NCBI GenBank assembly: GCA_018697195.1
Contig: JAGMWU010000131.1
Span: forward strand, 1-64,000
Source: Certhia americana
Lineage: Eukaryota > Chordata > Aves > Passeriformes > Certhiidae
DNA length: 64,000 nucleotides
Reading direction: 5' to 3'
The notes beneath the pieces are model-generated. The model was not told the origin of the DNA, did no database searches, and saw nothing but the letters and a program-made list of their open reading frames with translations. Position 1 is the first letter of the stretch. Every line of letters begins with the position of its first letter. The position numbers and the translations under genes are program-made. Shown in pieces: positions 1-10,446 of this stretch.

Positions 1-46
1 CTGACAGAGCCCCTGGATTCATTTGTGTGCTGCCTTTTCTTACCAG

Positions 47-201
47 TGGTACGACACGGATGCTCTGGAGCAGATCCCGTTGCCAATGCACTATGAGGAC
101 AATGTCACAGACTTCCAGAAGCTTCTCCTGCTGCGTTGTTTCCGCGTGGACCGGATGTACCGGGCAGTGACCGACTACGTGACACTGACCATGGGCGAGA
201 C
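47..201 (+). CDS. DNAH10: DNAH10 exon (first in window)
   Basis: The acceptor is ttaccag before base 47 and the donor is GTGAGC after 201. The reading frame starts at W47 in phase 0 and leaves two bases of a threonine codon. It encodes [19 protein letters not shown] and continues through a conserved stretch with [15 protein letters not shown], typical of the dynein segment before AAA6. The open frame upstream of base 47 is intron read-through. Confidence 0.92.
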
Positions 202-3200
202 GTGAGCTGCTCTCCCCTCTCAGACCCCAAGCACACCCTGCTCACACAGAGCTGTGAGCAGCTCCATCAATGGTTCTGTGATTTGCTGCAGAGCAGAGCA
301 GGGGTTGTGTCTGAATGATTGCCACGTGCAGTCTGTGGGGAGCTTTGCCCTTTGTGTACAAGGCTCTGCTCACACGTGGCAGCTGCTCTGTGCAAATCAG
401 GCTTCTCCCTCTGCCAGGTATGTGCAACCCCCCGTGATCAGCTTCGAGGCCATCCTGCAGCAGAGCAGCCCTTTCTCACCTGTGGTTTTTATCCTAAGTC
501 CTGGCTCTGATCCTGTCAGTGACCTCATGAAACTGGCTGAGAGGACAGATTTTAAAGCAAATAGACTCAAATTCCTGGCCATGGGACAAGGCCAAGAAGA
601 GGTAACTTGGATGGGAAGGTGGGGATGTGCAGTGTGCAGCGAGTGTGAATTGCAAGCCATGCTCCTAATGTTCTGGGACTGATCAAATTTCTTTTCCATA
701 GGTCTGCTCCATTTTAGATGGAGTTACCTCATGTTTCTGATACAGATTTGTCAGTTTGGGAATAACATTTTACTGAACATGCAAGGGGTCATTTGGCTGA
801 CTGGCTGCTGTTCTGGTTTGGGTGAGGGTAGATTCAGAATCAGATTTTTGGATGTTAAGAAGTAGAGATGAGATGATGTTACTGTTTATGGACATGAGGT
901 GGTTGGAAGTTAGTGTTTGCTACCAGAAAACTTCTCCTGATGCTTTTCCTGCCTTCTCCTGTGACTTTCCTTTTTGTAATGGACGCTAAGGCAGGATGTC
1001 CACAGCTTAACAGCTGATTGAATTTGCCATGATTTCAGTCAGTGGGAGAACTCCTATCAGACTCATTTAGACCACCCCTTTCCTAGGAGGAAAACCCCCT
1101 GCACAAGCCCATCAGAGGCAGTTTGTTCTCAGGGTACAGGGGGAGTTACTCTCCTCCTGTCCTCAGATTGCTTTGCAGATGCTGGAGGAAGCAGAGATTC
1201 ATGGACACTGGCTCATGCTGCAGAACTGTCACCTTTTGGTGAAGTGGCTCATCCATCTGGAAAAGGCCCTGGAGAAAATTACAGAGCCTCACGAAGACTT
1301 TCGCCTCTGGCTGACAACTGACCCAACAAAAGGCTTCCCAATTGGAATCCTGCAGAAGGCCTTAAAGGTGGGGAAACCCCAGCCAGGAGGGCATGTCCTG
1401 GCACTGCACTGTTCAGCAGAACAGGCTGGCTCTGGGAGGAGCCTGACCTGAGTGCAGCACACTGGCCCAGGCTTAAAAATTCACTTTTTGTCTTTATTTA
1501 AGCCAAATCCTTTTTTTCATCAATCCTGTTTATTTTACTGGCATGTTTTCCTTTGGGTGAAAACTGCTCAGCAGTTATTTCAAAGCAGAGGTTTGTGAGT
1601 AAACCTGGAAATGTGACAAATGATCTTTAGATTTGAATGCTGCCCCAAGTGAGGAGTGAAGACAGAAATAGCCCTGTCAGCCTTGATGCTGCAGTGCAGA
1701 ACCAAGAACTGTGTCAGCCTGGCAGTGCCAGTGGAGCACACATTAGAATAGGATAATGGTTACCAGCTGCTACTTCAGGCTGCAGCATTTATCACTAAAA
1801 GCTGAGCTGATTATTTTGAAGGCACAGGCCATGATTCTGCCCTAATGTTCTTTTCTGTGGCTGCTTTACTGCTGTTGTGGTGCCCTGTCCTGTAAACATC
1901 ATTATTTGATTATTTCATTTCACAGATTGCAAAGCAGTGGCTCAGTGGCAGCTCTGGGCTGGTCTCCCACTCCTCCTGCAGTGGGAAGGGAGCTGGAGTG
2001 GATCTTTAAGGCTGCAGATCTGCACTTTGTGGGTCTTGCCAGGAGCATGGAAAACTGAGGTTTTAGAGCCCTTTGAAAAAGCTGCCAGGAAGCAGCTCTG
2101 GCAGTTTGATCAGCAATAAAGCCACATTGTTAAAGCATCTTACTGTGGGGATATAAGGCACATTAAAATGTGGAAAGTACTGGTATTTTAGTGAATTAGA
2201 TCTTCAAGTATGAGAAACATTAATGTCTTGCCAAGAACATGACTAATTCCAAAATAATATTGAGTTCTCTTTGCATAGGTGTGTTTACCTTGATAAAGTT
2301 AAAAGGTCTGTTTCATGTCTGTACTAAAGAAAAAATCCATTATTTGATAGACATTTGAAAAACAACTTAAAATGTCAAGCTTGCATTGTATAGCTTAGTT
2401 AATGTGATATATTTACAACTTGTTTTCCTCAAGTTATCCAGTAATTGATGCTTCCCTAATTATTTTGATAGGTTGTTACAGAACCACCTAATGGTCTGAA
2501 ACTGAATATGAGAGCCACCTACTTCAAAATTCCCCCGGAAGCCTTAGAGCAGTGCCCACATCCTGCCTTTAAATCCTTAGTCTATGTCTTGGCATTTTTC
2601 CATGCTGTGGTTCAGGAGAGAAGGAAGTTTGGGAAGGTTGGCTGGAATGTACCATATGATTTTAATGAATCTGATTTCCAGGTAAGAAAACAATTACAAT
2701 GGCTCTTATATTCTTGAGTAGCCAGATTACTTTTGAAAACACAGCATTTATCCAGCTTTAAGCTTTCTCACAATTAAATTTTGCTTAATATTTTTTTCTG
2801 TTCTGTGGATTCATGTAGACACCCGATCTTCTATAATGTCAATTTGGGATAGTAAAAATTAGATTCCAAATCCTTCATGTTTTTATTACCTCTCTCATGG
2901 GTTTCTTTTCTTAAGAGGATTTATACTTAACTTTTTAATTATTTCAGAAAGAAGTTGCTAGTTTTCAAACAAGAACTACATTAAATAAAACCTGTGAATA
3001 CGTATATCTGATTTATGAATCTTCTTATCTCACGTGTTCCAACAAATTCATTAGGTGTGCATGGAAATCCTTAGTACATACTTGACAAAAGCTTTTGAAC
3101 AAAAGGATGATCAAATCCCTTGGAGCAGTCTCAAGTACCTTATTGGGGAGGTAAGTGCTACAATGCCACAATAACTCAGATTAATGAAGTTTCCTTTCTG

Positions 3201-6200
3201 CATGGGCTGCATCAAGTACAGCTGGGAATGGCTTTGAAACTCCAGTGCAGCCCTGAGCAAAGGCCTTAATCTCAGTCTCAGGGAATTAGGGCCACTGTGT
3301 TCAACTGCACAACAGGGAGTGACAGTTAATTAATTCTGAGAGAGCCCTTGGGACCCTGTGCTGGCAGAGCACAGTGCTGTTGGCTCGTGGGGTGTCACTG
3401 GAGCTGTACAAGTGTCTGTTCTCAGAGCTGGTGCAGCTGCACTGCACTGGCAGCTGCTGCAACATGAAGTCCTGCAGGAAATTACTTTGCAGCACTCCAT
3501 CCCAGCTGAGCATGAGCTGGTACCTCAGGAAGGTGCCACTGCACATAAAATCATCCAGATGGGTGATTAGGAGAGCCCAGGGCAGCTCTCTGCAGACCAA
3601 GGCCAAATATTTCCTTCCTGTGCCCCTGAGAGGGGACTGGAGATGTCCTTGGGATCCATAAGGGAAACTGTGTTACACCACAGCCACTGCAAAAGCAAAG
3701 AGCATTTTTGACCTTTCAGTGTTTTTTTAGAACTGTATTTTCTGCTTCAAAAGCCAGTGCTGTAACCTTGATGTCACTGATTTCCAGGTCATGTATGGTG
3801 GGCGTGCAATCGACAGCTTTGACCGGCGCATCCTGACTGTCTACATGGATGAGTACCTTGGGGATTTCCTGTTTGACACATTCCAAGAGTTCCATTTTTA
3901 TAAAAGCGACACAATCAATTATAAAATTCCAGCAGGGAAGGGAAAAGATGACTTTGTTGGTAAGAAATGTTTCTCCTGCTGTATTAAAAAAACCCAACCA
4001 CCTGCTTCCAGTGTACATTGTCTCCATACATCGCTGCTGGGTGTGAACAGAACTCCAGGCACTGCTGATGTATGGATTGCAGTGTTGTAATCCACTGCTT
4101 TACAGGAGCAGTCCTTTGGAACACTGAGCTCCTGAGGTGTTTAAAAAAAACCCCAAAAATAACCCAAACCACAAAACCTCAGTAAAGCAGGATGTTAATT
4201 TTGTTAAGTGATATATAATACTGTGGTATATAATACTTGTGTGTGTTTAGAAGTGTTTATTCCAGCTGTGCATTGCTCCAACACCAGGTTTAGCATTTGA
4301 TTTTTTTTATTCAAGCAGAGCAATAGCAAAATTGCTGTGGTGTTCTGGGTTACCAGAGCTTGTGTGGTTGTATTCCAGAGGCCATAGAAGCTCTGCCACT
4401 TTCCAACACCCCCGAGGTCCTGGGCCTTCACGCCAACGCCGAGATCGGGTATTACATGCAGGCAGTGCGGGGCATGTGGGTCCACCTGCTCGAGCTGCAG
4501 CCCCAAACTGGTGCGTGCCTTGTCTGAACTGGGTTTGTGAGCAGGGAATCTCCAGGGGCAGGTGCTGAGCCCTGGGGACAGTGACAGAAGCCCCTGTGTG
4601 TGGGGAGTGATCTGGGGGTTGTGTCCTGGCCTCAGGGAGCAGAGGGAGCAAAGGCACTGCAGGGCTCAGCCCTGCCAGGCTCGGAGCAGCTCAACACGTG
4701 CCCAGAGGCACAGCTGGGGACATGCAGGGCTGTGGGCAAGTGTCAGAGCAGAAAGGGTGGGGGGAGACTGATGCCAAAAGGTGACTCGGCTCTCAACCTT
4801 TTCTCAGATTTAGTACAGATTTAGTCTCACTAAAATTTTTTGGTTTCAGGTGAAACCGGTGCAGGAATTAGCCGAGATGAATATATTGCAAATGTTGCCA
4901 AGGATATAGAAAACAAATTACCTCAAGTATTTGATCTTGACCACATACGTAAAGGTTATGGAATAAACATCTCCCCTACGACTGTGGTGCTGTTGCAGGA
5001 ACTGGAACGTTTTAATAAGCTCATTGTTCGAATGGGAAAATCATTGGCTGAGCTACAACGTGTAAGTAAAATCACAGCAACTCCATGGGACCAGCTGGGC
5101 TTTGCCTCCCTGCAGAACTCTTACCCTTGTTCCAGGCCTTGGCTGGGGAAGTTGGAATGAGCAGTGAACTGGATGATGTGGCTCAGGCTCTCTTCAACGG
5201 GCAGATTCCCGGGATCTGGCGGCGGCTGGCCCCTGACACCCTCAAAACACTTGGAAATTGGATTATTTTCTTCAGAGACCGATATGACCAGTACACCAGC
5301 TGGGTAAGCAAGTGCCTTCAGAAAGCCTTTTGTGTTGTTAACCTGCACAATATGCTGTGCAGGCTGGTGCAGAAGCCAGTGAACACTTGAGGTAAGTTCT
5401 TGAACTAGTGCCGTTGTTGCATAACTGTGGCTGCAAGGCAGACTCACCCCAGCTCCACTCTGAGGGCAGTGTAGGTTAAGTACCAGGTGCTGCCCATCAC
5501 TGTCTGTGGCTGCAGGTCAACAACGGTGAGCCTGAGGTGATGTGGCTGTCAGGTCTGCACATTCCTGAGTCCTACCTGACTGCTCTTGTTCAAGCCATCT
5601 GCAGGAAAAACAGGTGGCCCCTGGATCACTCCACCCTCTACACAGAGGTAACCAAATACAGGAAGGCAGAAGACATCACTGAAGCCATTCAGGGTAGGTG
5701 TTTTCACAATTGTTTGGCAAAAATAATAAAGCACTTAATTGGTGAGGGAAAGAAATTGCTTGGCACGCTAAATTACTTCGGTTAAACCTTGGCAGGTATT
5801 TGCCCTGGGTTTGCATTTCACAGTCCTCATGATTTCCAGCTGGGAAGTAGCTGGGTTCTGGTCCCTGTGGAGCATGCTCTTCCCACCCACACAGGCAGGG
5901 ATTTGAACTTATAAGTCCCCCTTGCTTGCATCCTATATATATATACACATACATATATTTATTTATTTATATATATATGCATATGTATGTAAATATATAT
6001 ATGTATGTGTGTGTGTATATATATATGTATGTATATAAGTATATATATATGTATGTATGTATATGTATATAAAGACACACTGATTTCTTTATGCCTACAA
6101 CACTACCACTCCCATCAGGCTTATGAAGATCTATTTACACTATAGATGATATATTGAAATGTACTTAAGCAAACAGTAGCTACAAATACGTATCATTTAT

Positions 6201-7473
6201 TGTGTAAATATCTCTTTATGAGCTCTATGACTAGCACTGCTCTAATAACTAAATATAACAAGTGGGGTACAGGGAACAGCTAAGCAAGGCTCTGAGTACC
6301 AGCTCGGTTGGAAACAGGAGGAAAAAAGTCTCTTTTTTTTGGTTAAATCTAAATGCTGTGTTGTGTTTGTAAAAGAACAACTGTCCCAACCCTTCACCTG
6401 CTGTCAGTGACCCAATGGCCAGACTCAGGGGTGTTACAAACCTCTCTGTGACTTGGGCAGTTGGAGGAGAGCAAATTGAATTTATTCCTGCTACTGTTTA
6501 TCATGTGTGGTGCAACTGAGACAATTTAATTTGATTTCCTAATACAGAGGGATGATAAAAACAAAGCTCTCAGAAAACTGCACCTTGTGCAGCTGCAGTT
6601 TGAAATGCAGTCTGTTTGTGATGACTGTAGTGCCCAGAACAGGGACTGCAGGAACAGTTATCTTAAAAGATCTCCTAGATCTTTTCTAGGAGCTCAGTTT
6701 ACCACTATGTTGCATTTTCTGCCTTTGCAGGCTGCTATGTTTCTGGCCTGTTCCTGGAAGGAGCAGACTGGGACATAGAGCAGGGCTGCCTTATCCCGAG
6801 CAAGCCCCGTGTGCCAGTGGTGGAGCTGCCCATCCTGAGGATCATCCCCATAGAAGCACACAGACTCAGACTCCAGGTATGGCTCCTGAATCACCTTCCT
6901 TCCATTGTCACATCTCCCCAGCTGGCAGGCCCTGCTCTCTTTGCCCAGAAGCTGCATTTTATCATTACCACTCCCAGATGAAGCAGCTGGTTTAACACTA
7001 CTCCTTACACCTACCCATCACTACAGTTTTTTTTCTTCTAAGGAGGTTGATGCATTTGCTGCCCCTTTTCCCTTCAGGCACTCTGGAACATGGATCTCTT
7101 GTCACTCTTACCCTCCCCCACTCTTTCAGTTATTTCCCATCCCCAGTCAATGACATAAAGGACATTTACATTTTCTGGATATTGGATACTTAAGACCTCT
7201 TTAAAAAAAAAAAAAAGAGAATTTCTGAAGCCAGAAATTCTGAGCCAGTCCTCTCTCCTCGAGGCCCTTGTTGTTTGCAGTTCCCTGCAGCAGCTCAGGC
7301 AGTGCTCAGTGTCCATGCTCTTTCAGAACACGCTCCGGACCCCCGTGTACACGACCTCCATGCGCCGCAACGCCATGGGCTTTGGCCTTGTCTTTGAAGC
7401 TGACCTTTACACTACCAAGCACATTTCCCACTGGGTCCTCCAAGGCGTGTGTCTCACCCTGAATGCTGAATGA
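47..7473 (+). CDS. DNAH10: DNAH10, C-terminal 666 residues in 12 exons (5' part outside window)
   Basis: Axonemal dynein heavy chain, the ATP-driven motor of an inner dynein arm (the I1/f dynein) in motile cilia and flagella. Twelve exons with AG/GT borders (47-201, 418-601, 1167-1367, 2472-2681, 3055-3150, 3788-3959, 4379-4510, 4850-5061, 5136-5303, 5516-5693, 6731-6876, 7327-7473) total 2001 nt, which is exactly 666 codons plus TGA. The fragment covers the end of the motor: the AAA6 region, with the conserved core [11 protein letters not shown] at fragment residues 126-136 and FRLWLTTDP at 158-166, then the AAA lid and the dynein C-terminal domain ending in [15 protein letters not shown] and [12 protein letters not shown]. 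The family is about 4,500 residues, so this is roughly 15% of the protein. The assignment to DNAH10 rather than another DNAH rests on sequence resemblance from memory and on the convergent CCDC92 neighbour. No frameshift or in-frame stop is seen. Introns over 300 bp (602-1166, 1368-2471, 2682-3054, 3151-3787, 3960-4378, 4511-4849, 5694-6730, 6877-7326) hold no further gene that I can see. Confidence 0.93.
418..601 (+). CDS. DNAH10: DNAH10 exon
   Basis: The acceptor is ctgccag and the donor is GTAACT. The first base completes the split threonine codon, and the product runs [16 protein letters not shown] to [10 protein letters not shown]. The motif [11 protein letters not shown] is the conserved strand at the start of dynein AAA6. 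The exon ends in phase 0. Confidence 0.92.
1167..1367 (+). CDS. DNAH10: DNAH10 exon
   Basis: The acceptor is gtcctcag and the donor is GTGGGG. The exon is 201 nt, phase 0 at both ends. It encodes [19 protein letters not shown] and continues to [18 protein letters not shown]. The WLMLQNCHL core is one of the most conserved segments of all dynein heavy chains. Confidence 0.94.
2472..2681 (+). CDS. DNAH10: DNAH10 exon
   Basis: The acceptor is ttgatag and the donor is GTAAGA. The exon is 210 nt in phase 0. It encodes [19 protein letters not shown] through [18 protein letters not shown], the conserved dynein motif at the start of the AAA lid (RRKFGxxGWNxxYxFNxxD). Confidence 0.94.
3055..3150 (+). 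CDS. DNAH10: DNAH10 exon
   Basis: A 96-nt phase-0 exon with acceptor attcattag and donor GTAAGT. It encodes [14 protein letters not shown] and ends in [10 protein letters not shown], the conserved dynein lid helix (W..L.YL.GE) that runs into the next exon's VMYGGR. Confidence 0.92.
3788..3959 (+). CDS. DNAH10: DNAH10 exon
   Basis: The acceptor is gatttccag and the donor is GTAAGA. It encodes [19 protein letters not shown] and continues to KGKDDFV, leaving one base of the next codon. The (I)GE-V-YGGR..D..DRR signature spanning the previous exon and this one is diagnostic for the dynein heavy chain C-terminal region. Confidence 0.94.
4379..4510 (+). CDS. DNAH10: DNAH10 exon
   Basis: The acceptor is gtattccag and the donor is GTGCGT. 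The first two bases complete a glutamate codon; the product is [19 protein letters not shown] and then [15 protein letters not shown]. The NTPEVxGLHxNAEI motif is conserved across axonemal dyneins. It ends with one base of a glycine codon. Confidence 0.93.
4850..5061 (+). CDS. DNAH10: DNAH10 exon
   Basis: The acceptor is ggtttcag and the donor is GTAAGT. The first two bases complete the split glycine codon. It encodes [19 protein letters not shown] through [19 protein letters not shown] and ends LAELQR. The QELERFNKL segment is a conserved helix of the dynein C-terminal domain. Confidence 0.93.
5136..5303 (+). CDS. DNAH10: DNAH10 exon
   Basis: A 168-nt phase-0 exon with acceptor tgttccag and donor GTAAGC; the intron before it is only 74 bp. 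It encodes [19 protein letters not shown] and [19 protein letters not shown]. The motif (N)G.(I/V)P..W is conserved in dynein C-terminal domains. Confidence 0.93.
5516..5693 (+). CDS. DNAH10: DNAH10 exon
   Basis: The acceptor is ggctgcag. Donor GTAGGT after 5693 was chosen over an internal gtaacc at 5648 because only the longer exon keeps frame with the next and retains the conserved [11 protein letters not shown] stretch. The product contains [19 protein letters not shown], the standard dynein (F)WL.G...P..(F/Y)LTA motif. Confidence 0.9.
5934..6072. repeat. AT-rich compound microsatellite (TA/TATG/TGTG)
   Basis: A run of mixed TA, TATG, TTTA and TGTG units in the DNAH10 intron between the exons ending 5693 and starting 6731. 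The array is impure, with no other feature in it. Confidence 0.9.
6731..6876 (+). CDS. DNAH10: DNAH10 exon (penultimate)
   Basis: The acceptor is ctttgcag and the donor is GTATGG. Two bases complete a glycine codon, giving [19 protein letters not shown] and then [21 protein letters not shown](F/Y)LEGA.WD is a hallmark of axonemal dynein C-termini. Confidence 0.94.
7327..7473 (+). CDS. DNAH10: DNAH10 terminal coding exon
   Basis: The acceptor is gctctttcag. It encodes [19 protein letters not shown], then [17 protein letters not shown] followed by TGA at 7471-7473. The (C)P(V/L)Y.T..R signature and the HW...GV.L ending are the conserved end of the dynein heavy chain. Confidence 0.95.
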   Translation, partial: NTLRTPVYTTSMRRNAMGFGLVFEADLYTTKHISHWVLQGVCLTLNAE

Positions 7474-7665
7474 CAATCAAAAACAGGCACCATGTTCTTC
7501 CCCCAGTATGCAACCCTTCAGAGGTGCAGGGGGAAAAAAACCCCTCAACCCAGGCAGAGCTTCTGCACCATGGGTGGGGTTGTGGTCACTCAGGCACACC
7601 TGATTTCAGTTAGGATTAGCTTGGTTGTATTACACTCCAATAAACATGTTTGAAGAATAGGGTAT
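7474..7665 (+). other. DNAH10: DNAH10 3' UTR
   Basis: A short untranslated tail of about 190 nt from the stop codon to the inferred cleavage site about 20 nt past the AATAAA at 7639. The exact end is inferred. Confidence 0.7.
7639..7644 (+). terminator. DNAH10 poly(A) signal AATAAA
   Basis: A canonical AATAAA hexamer 166 nt past the stop, followed about 20-45 nt later by a T/GT-rich stretch (7661-7690) of the kind used as a downstream element. Confidence 0.75.
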
Positions 7666-7764
7666 TTTTTGTAATTTGTGTTTCCTTTTAGAACGGCTCC
7701 AAGCCAGTCTGCAAAGAGAGAGAGAAAGTTGGTCTCGCACACACAAAGACTGAGGTTTGCCTGG

Positions 7765-9670
7765 ATGGTTGTAAGAAATGTCTTTAATTGCCCAAAGCAT
7801 CACTTCTGCACTGCCTGGAAGCGGTGCCTCCCACCAGCCTCCAACAAGTGGCAGGGTAGGTCACTCATACAACACATGACCATAAAAATATGGCACCAAC
7901 ATCCAAAATAACCAAACCAGCTTCTGGTTAACGCAACACACGTAAAAACAGTAAACCTCAGAGTAACAACCTTGCTTTAACCAACCCCTTTCTGGGAACA
8001 CAGCTTTTCCCTATCCCTCCCCACCACTTGTGAAACAAATTCCTACCACAGAGCCAGCAAGGCGCGAGGCTGAGGTGAGTCTGGGACTTTGGGACAGCGA
8101 GTGACAGAGGGTGCAGAGGGCAGGCAGAGGGCAGAGCCTCGCCAGGGATCAGCCCTGCTGGAAGGGTCATGCTGTGGGAATCGAGCGGGACCACAGGCAG
8201 GAGGGGGAACAGCTCTGCCAGCCTGCCAGGGCCTTTGCTGGGGACGCTGACAGTGGTCCAAGGCTCCGGAGGGAGACACACACCAACACAGCTGCAGAAA
8301 AAGCTTACGAGGGGCAAACTACAGCTGGCGAGGGGAGGGGACAGGGCAGGCAGGGATCCTTCATCAGCTGTCACAGAGAATACACGTTCCAAATTTTTAA
8401 AGGCACATCATAAGCTTAGCAGCATTTGGGAGCCAGTGTTTCTTGCTGGTCCTACTCAGAGGCTGCAGACAAGAGTGAAGCAGAGGTGAACAGAAGGTAA
8501 GAAAAAATGGACAAACTCGTGCTCCTATCCCAAAACTACACACCCTCCCAGCTCCCAGTATGCCTTTCTTTCCTAGAAAAAAATAAAAAAGAATCAAGTA
8601 GTCTAACAGCTGTTGGGTCTACCTGCTACTTACTAGAAAGAAGTAGGGGAATCTGGTCAAGTGCAAGGCAAGTCCATCCCAATCCACAAGGACAGAAATC
8701 AAGGATGCCAGGTTCTCCTGTATGAATTGGTTACATCACTTAAAACTAAATACTTACATTTTTAAAGGGGCAGCTCAGGTTTCTAGGCTGGCAGCAGCCA
8801 GCACTGTCTGATGATGCCCAGAACAAGACTAAGGTTTTTAGGAAACAAAAACAATCCCTTTACAAAAAAAAGTGCAGGTTAGAGCATAAAGAACCATTTC
8901 CATATTGGATAGCCAGTTACATTTCCTCCCTGGAAAAGGAGCTCTGAGCCAGTATGGAAGGTGCTACAAGTGCAGTGTACTGACTAGCATAAAATGTGTT
9001 GTGAAGCCACTTGATTAAAAAAAAAACAAAAAACCACCCCAAACCAATCCCCACAAATAATCCAGTGTTCATACTCTTCCTGTGAGGGTCATTAACCCTT
9101 TAAATGGTGCTTCCCCACCCATATTTTACTTAAAGCCACAAACCAAAGTATTTGGGTTTAATCAAGTAGTGCTTGCTGGGACTCTGGGGACGTCCTTAGA
9201 TCATTAAAGCGAACAAACACATTCCCAACTTTCAGTGCTGCTGTGAAAGTGGCTGTGGCAGAGGTCACTGATAGCTCCGGCGTGCTCACACACACAGTGG
9301 AGACAAAACCCCTGCCAGGTCAAACATTACCAGCCAACACATGTGGCTGCAGTGTGAGGGAGGGCTGTTCTCTCTAAGAGCACTCACTAACGCAGCCCAT
9401 GCCTTTGTTCACACGTGCAGTTACACTAAACGGAGCAGCACTTGGAAGCAAGAGGTCAGGTCCCCCTGATTTGGCCACAGCGTGGAGTGGTTATATACCT
9501 TGCCATATGAACACAGTCCTAGGAGGTTTCGTTAGAGCAAAATGTATTAATGATGTACCCGGGAGGAGTTTGGCATGCATGGGGCGTCAAAAGAAACTTC
9601 ACCGCAGGTGCTATTTACCCTACAGGCTCACAGTGCATAACCAGCACAGAACGGCGTTTCCGTGGTGTAC
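7765..9670 (-). other. CCDC92: CCDC92 3' UTR
   Basis: About 1.9 kb of non-coding sequence between the CCDC92 stop at 9671 and the candidate poly(A) site near 7.76 kb. No open frame in it resembles a protein. The extent is inferred from the only good poly(A) hexamer found. Confidence 0.55.
7783..7788 (-). terminator. CCDC92 poly(A) signal ATTAAA
   Basis: Read on the minus strand this is ATTAAA. About 35-50 nt further along lies a TTTGTGTGTGTG-like GU-rich tract (7734-7748). No AATAAA is seen on the minus strand between here and the CCDC92 stop, so this is the best candidate end; cleavage would fall near 7755-7775. Confidence 0.6.
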
Positions 9671-10446
9671 TCAGACAGTTCTGTCTGTCCCCGAGTGCTT
9701 TCTGACCACTTTGCTTCCGTGCACCTGATCCACTGCCAGGGTCTCCACCTCCTGCGGCGGCTGGGCGGGCGCGGTGTGGTGGATGCGGTGAGCCACCCCG
9801 ATGTGCGCCTTGTGCGGCTTCTCGCGGGCGGGGCTGTGCGACTCGCCGGCCGCGCGATCCGAAGGGATCGGCGGAATCACCAACGGCCTCTCCTTGATCA
9901 GATGCACCTCTGCCGACTCCCTGGCCAGCAGAAAGGGCGTGGGATCGGGCATGGCATCCACGGGCTCTCGCAGCACCAGCTTCCTGCTCTCCGACCCTAT
10001 TCTGTAGGCCTCTTCGAACTCGGGGTTCAGCGGTGTGGACAGGCTCTTCTTCATCCTGCGCCGCGGCGTCTCCGGCAGTTTGTCCTTGGGAGGGGATGGT
10101 TTGTAGCTGGACAGCACGGGGCTGCCAGACGGGGTCCCCTCCGAAGTCCCGCTGGCGCTCATCAGCTTCTTCTTGGCCGCATGCAGCTGAGAGGTCAGAT
10201 AAGCAATCGTGCTCGCTCTCTGCTCCAGTTCACTGGACAACATATTGAGCTTATGGCTTTTCATTTTTAACTCTTCCAAATACTTCTTTTCTCTTTCTTT
10301 AATGGTGTTTTCCAGCACCATTATCATCGCGTTCTTTTGTTCGAGTTCTTTCAACAATTCGCTATTTTCAGCTTCTTTGATTTTCAGCTGAGCTTCAAGA
10401 TCTTTGCACTTACTTTTGAGTTCATCACTTCGTGAACCACCACTTT
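9671..10446 (-). CDS. CCDC92: CCDC92 terminal coding exon
   Basis: The acceptor is tcctgttctag on the minus strand. The exon completes a glutamate codon, then runs SGGSRSDELKSKCKDLEA into the second coiled coil and the Ser/Pro-rich tail, ending in TGA at 9673-9671. The overlapping plus-strand open frames here are shadows of this exon. Confidence 0.95.

Noticed and set aside
5648..5653. Alternative donor gtaacc inside the DNAH10 exon 5516-5693
   Set aside because: Using it would break the frame into the next exon and drop a conserved segment.
9662..10270. 202-codon plus-strand frame
   Set aside because: It is the shadow of the CCDC92 terminal exon on the minus strand.
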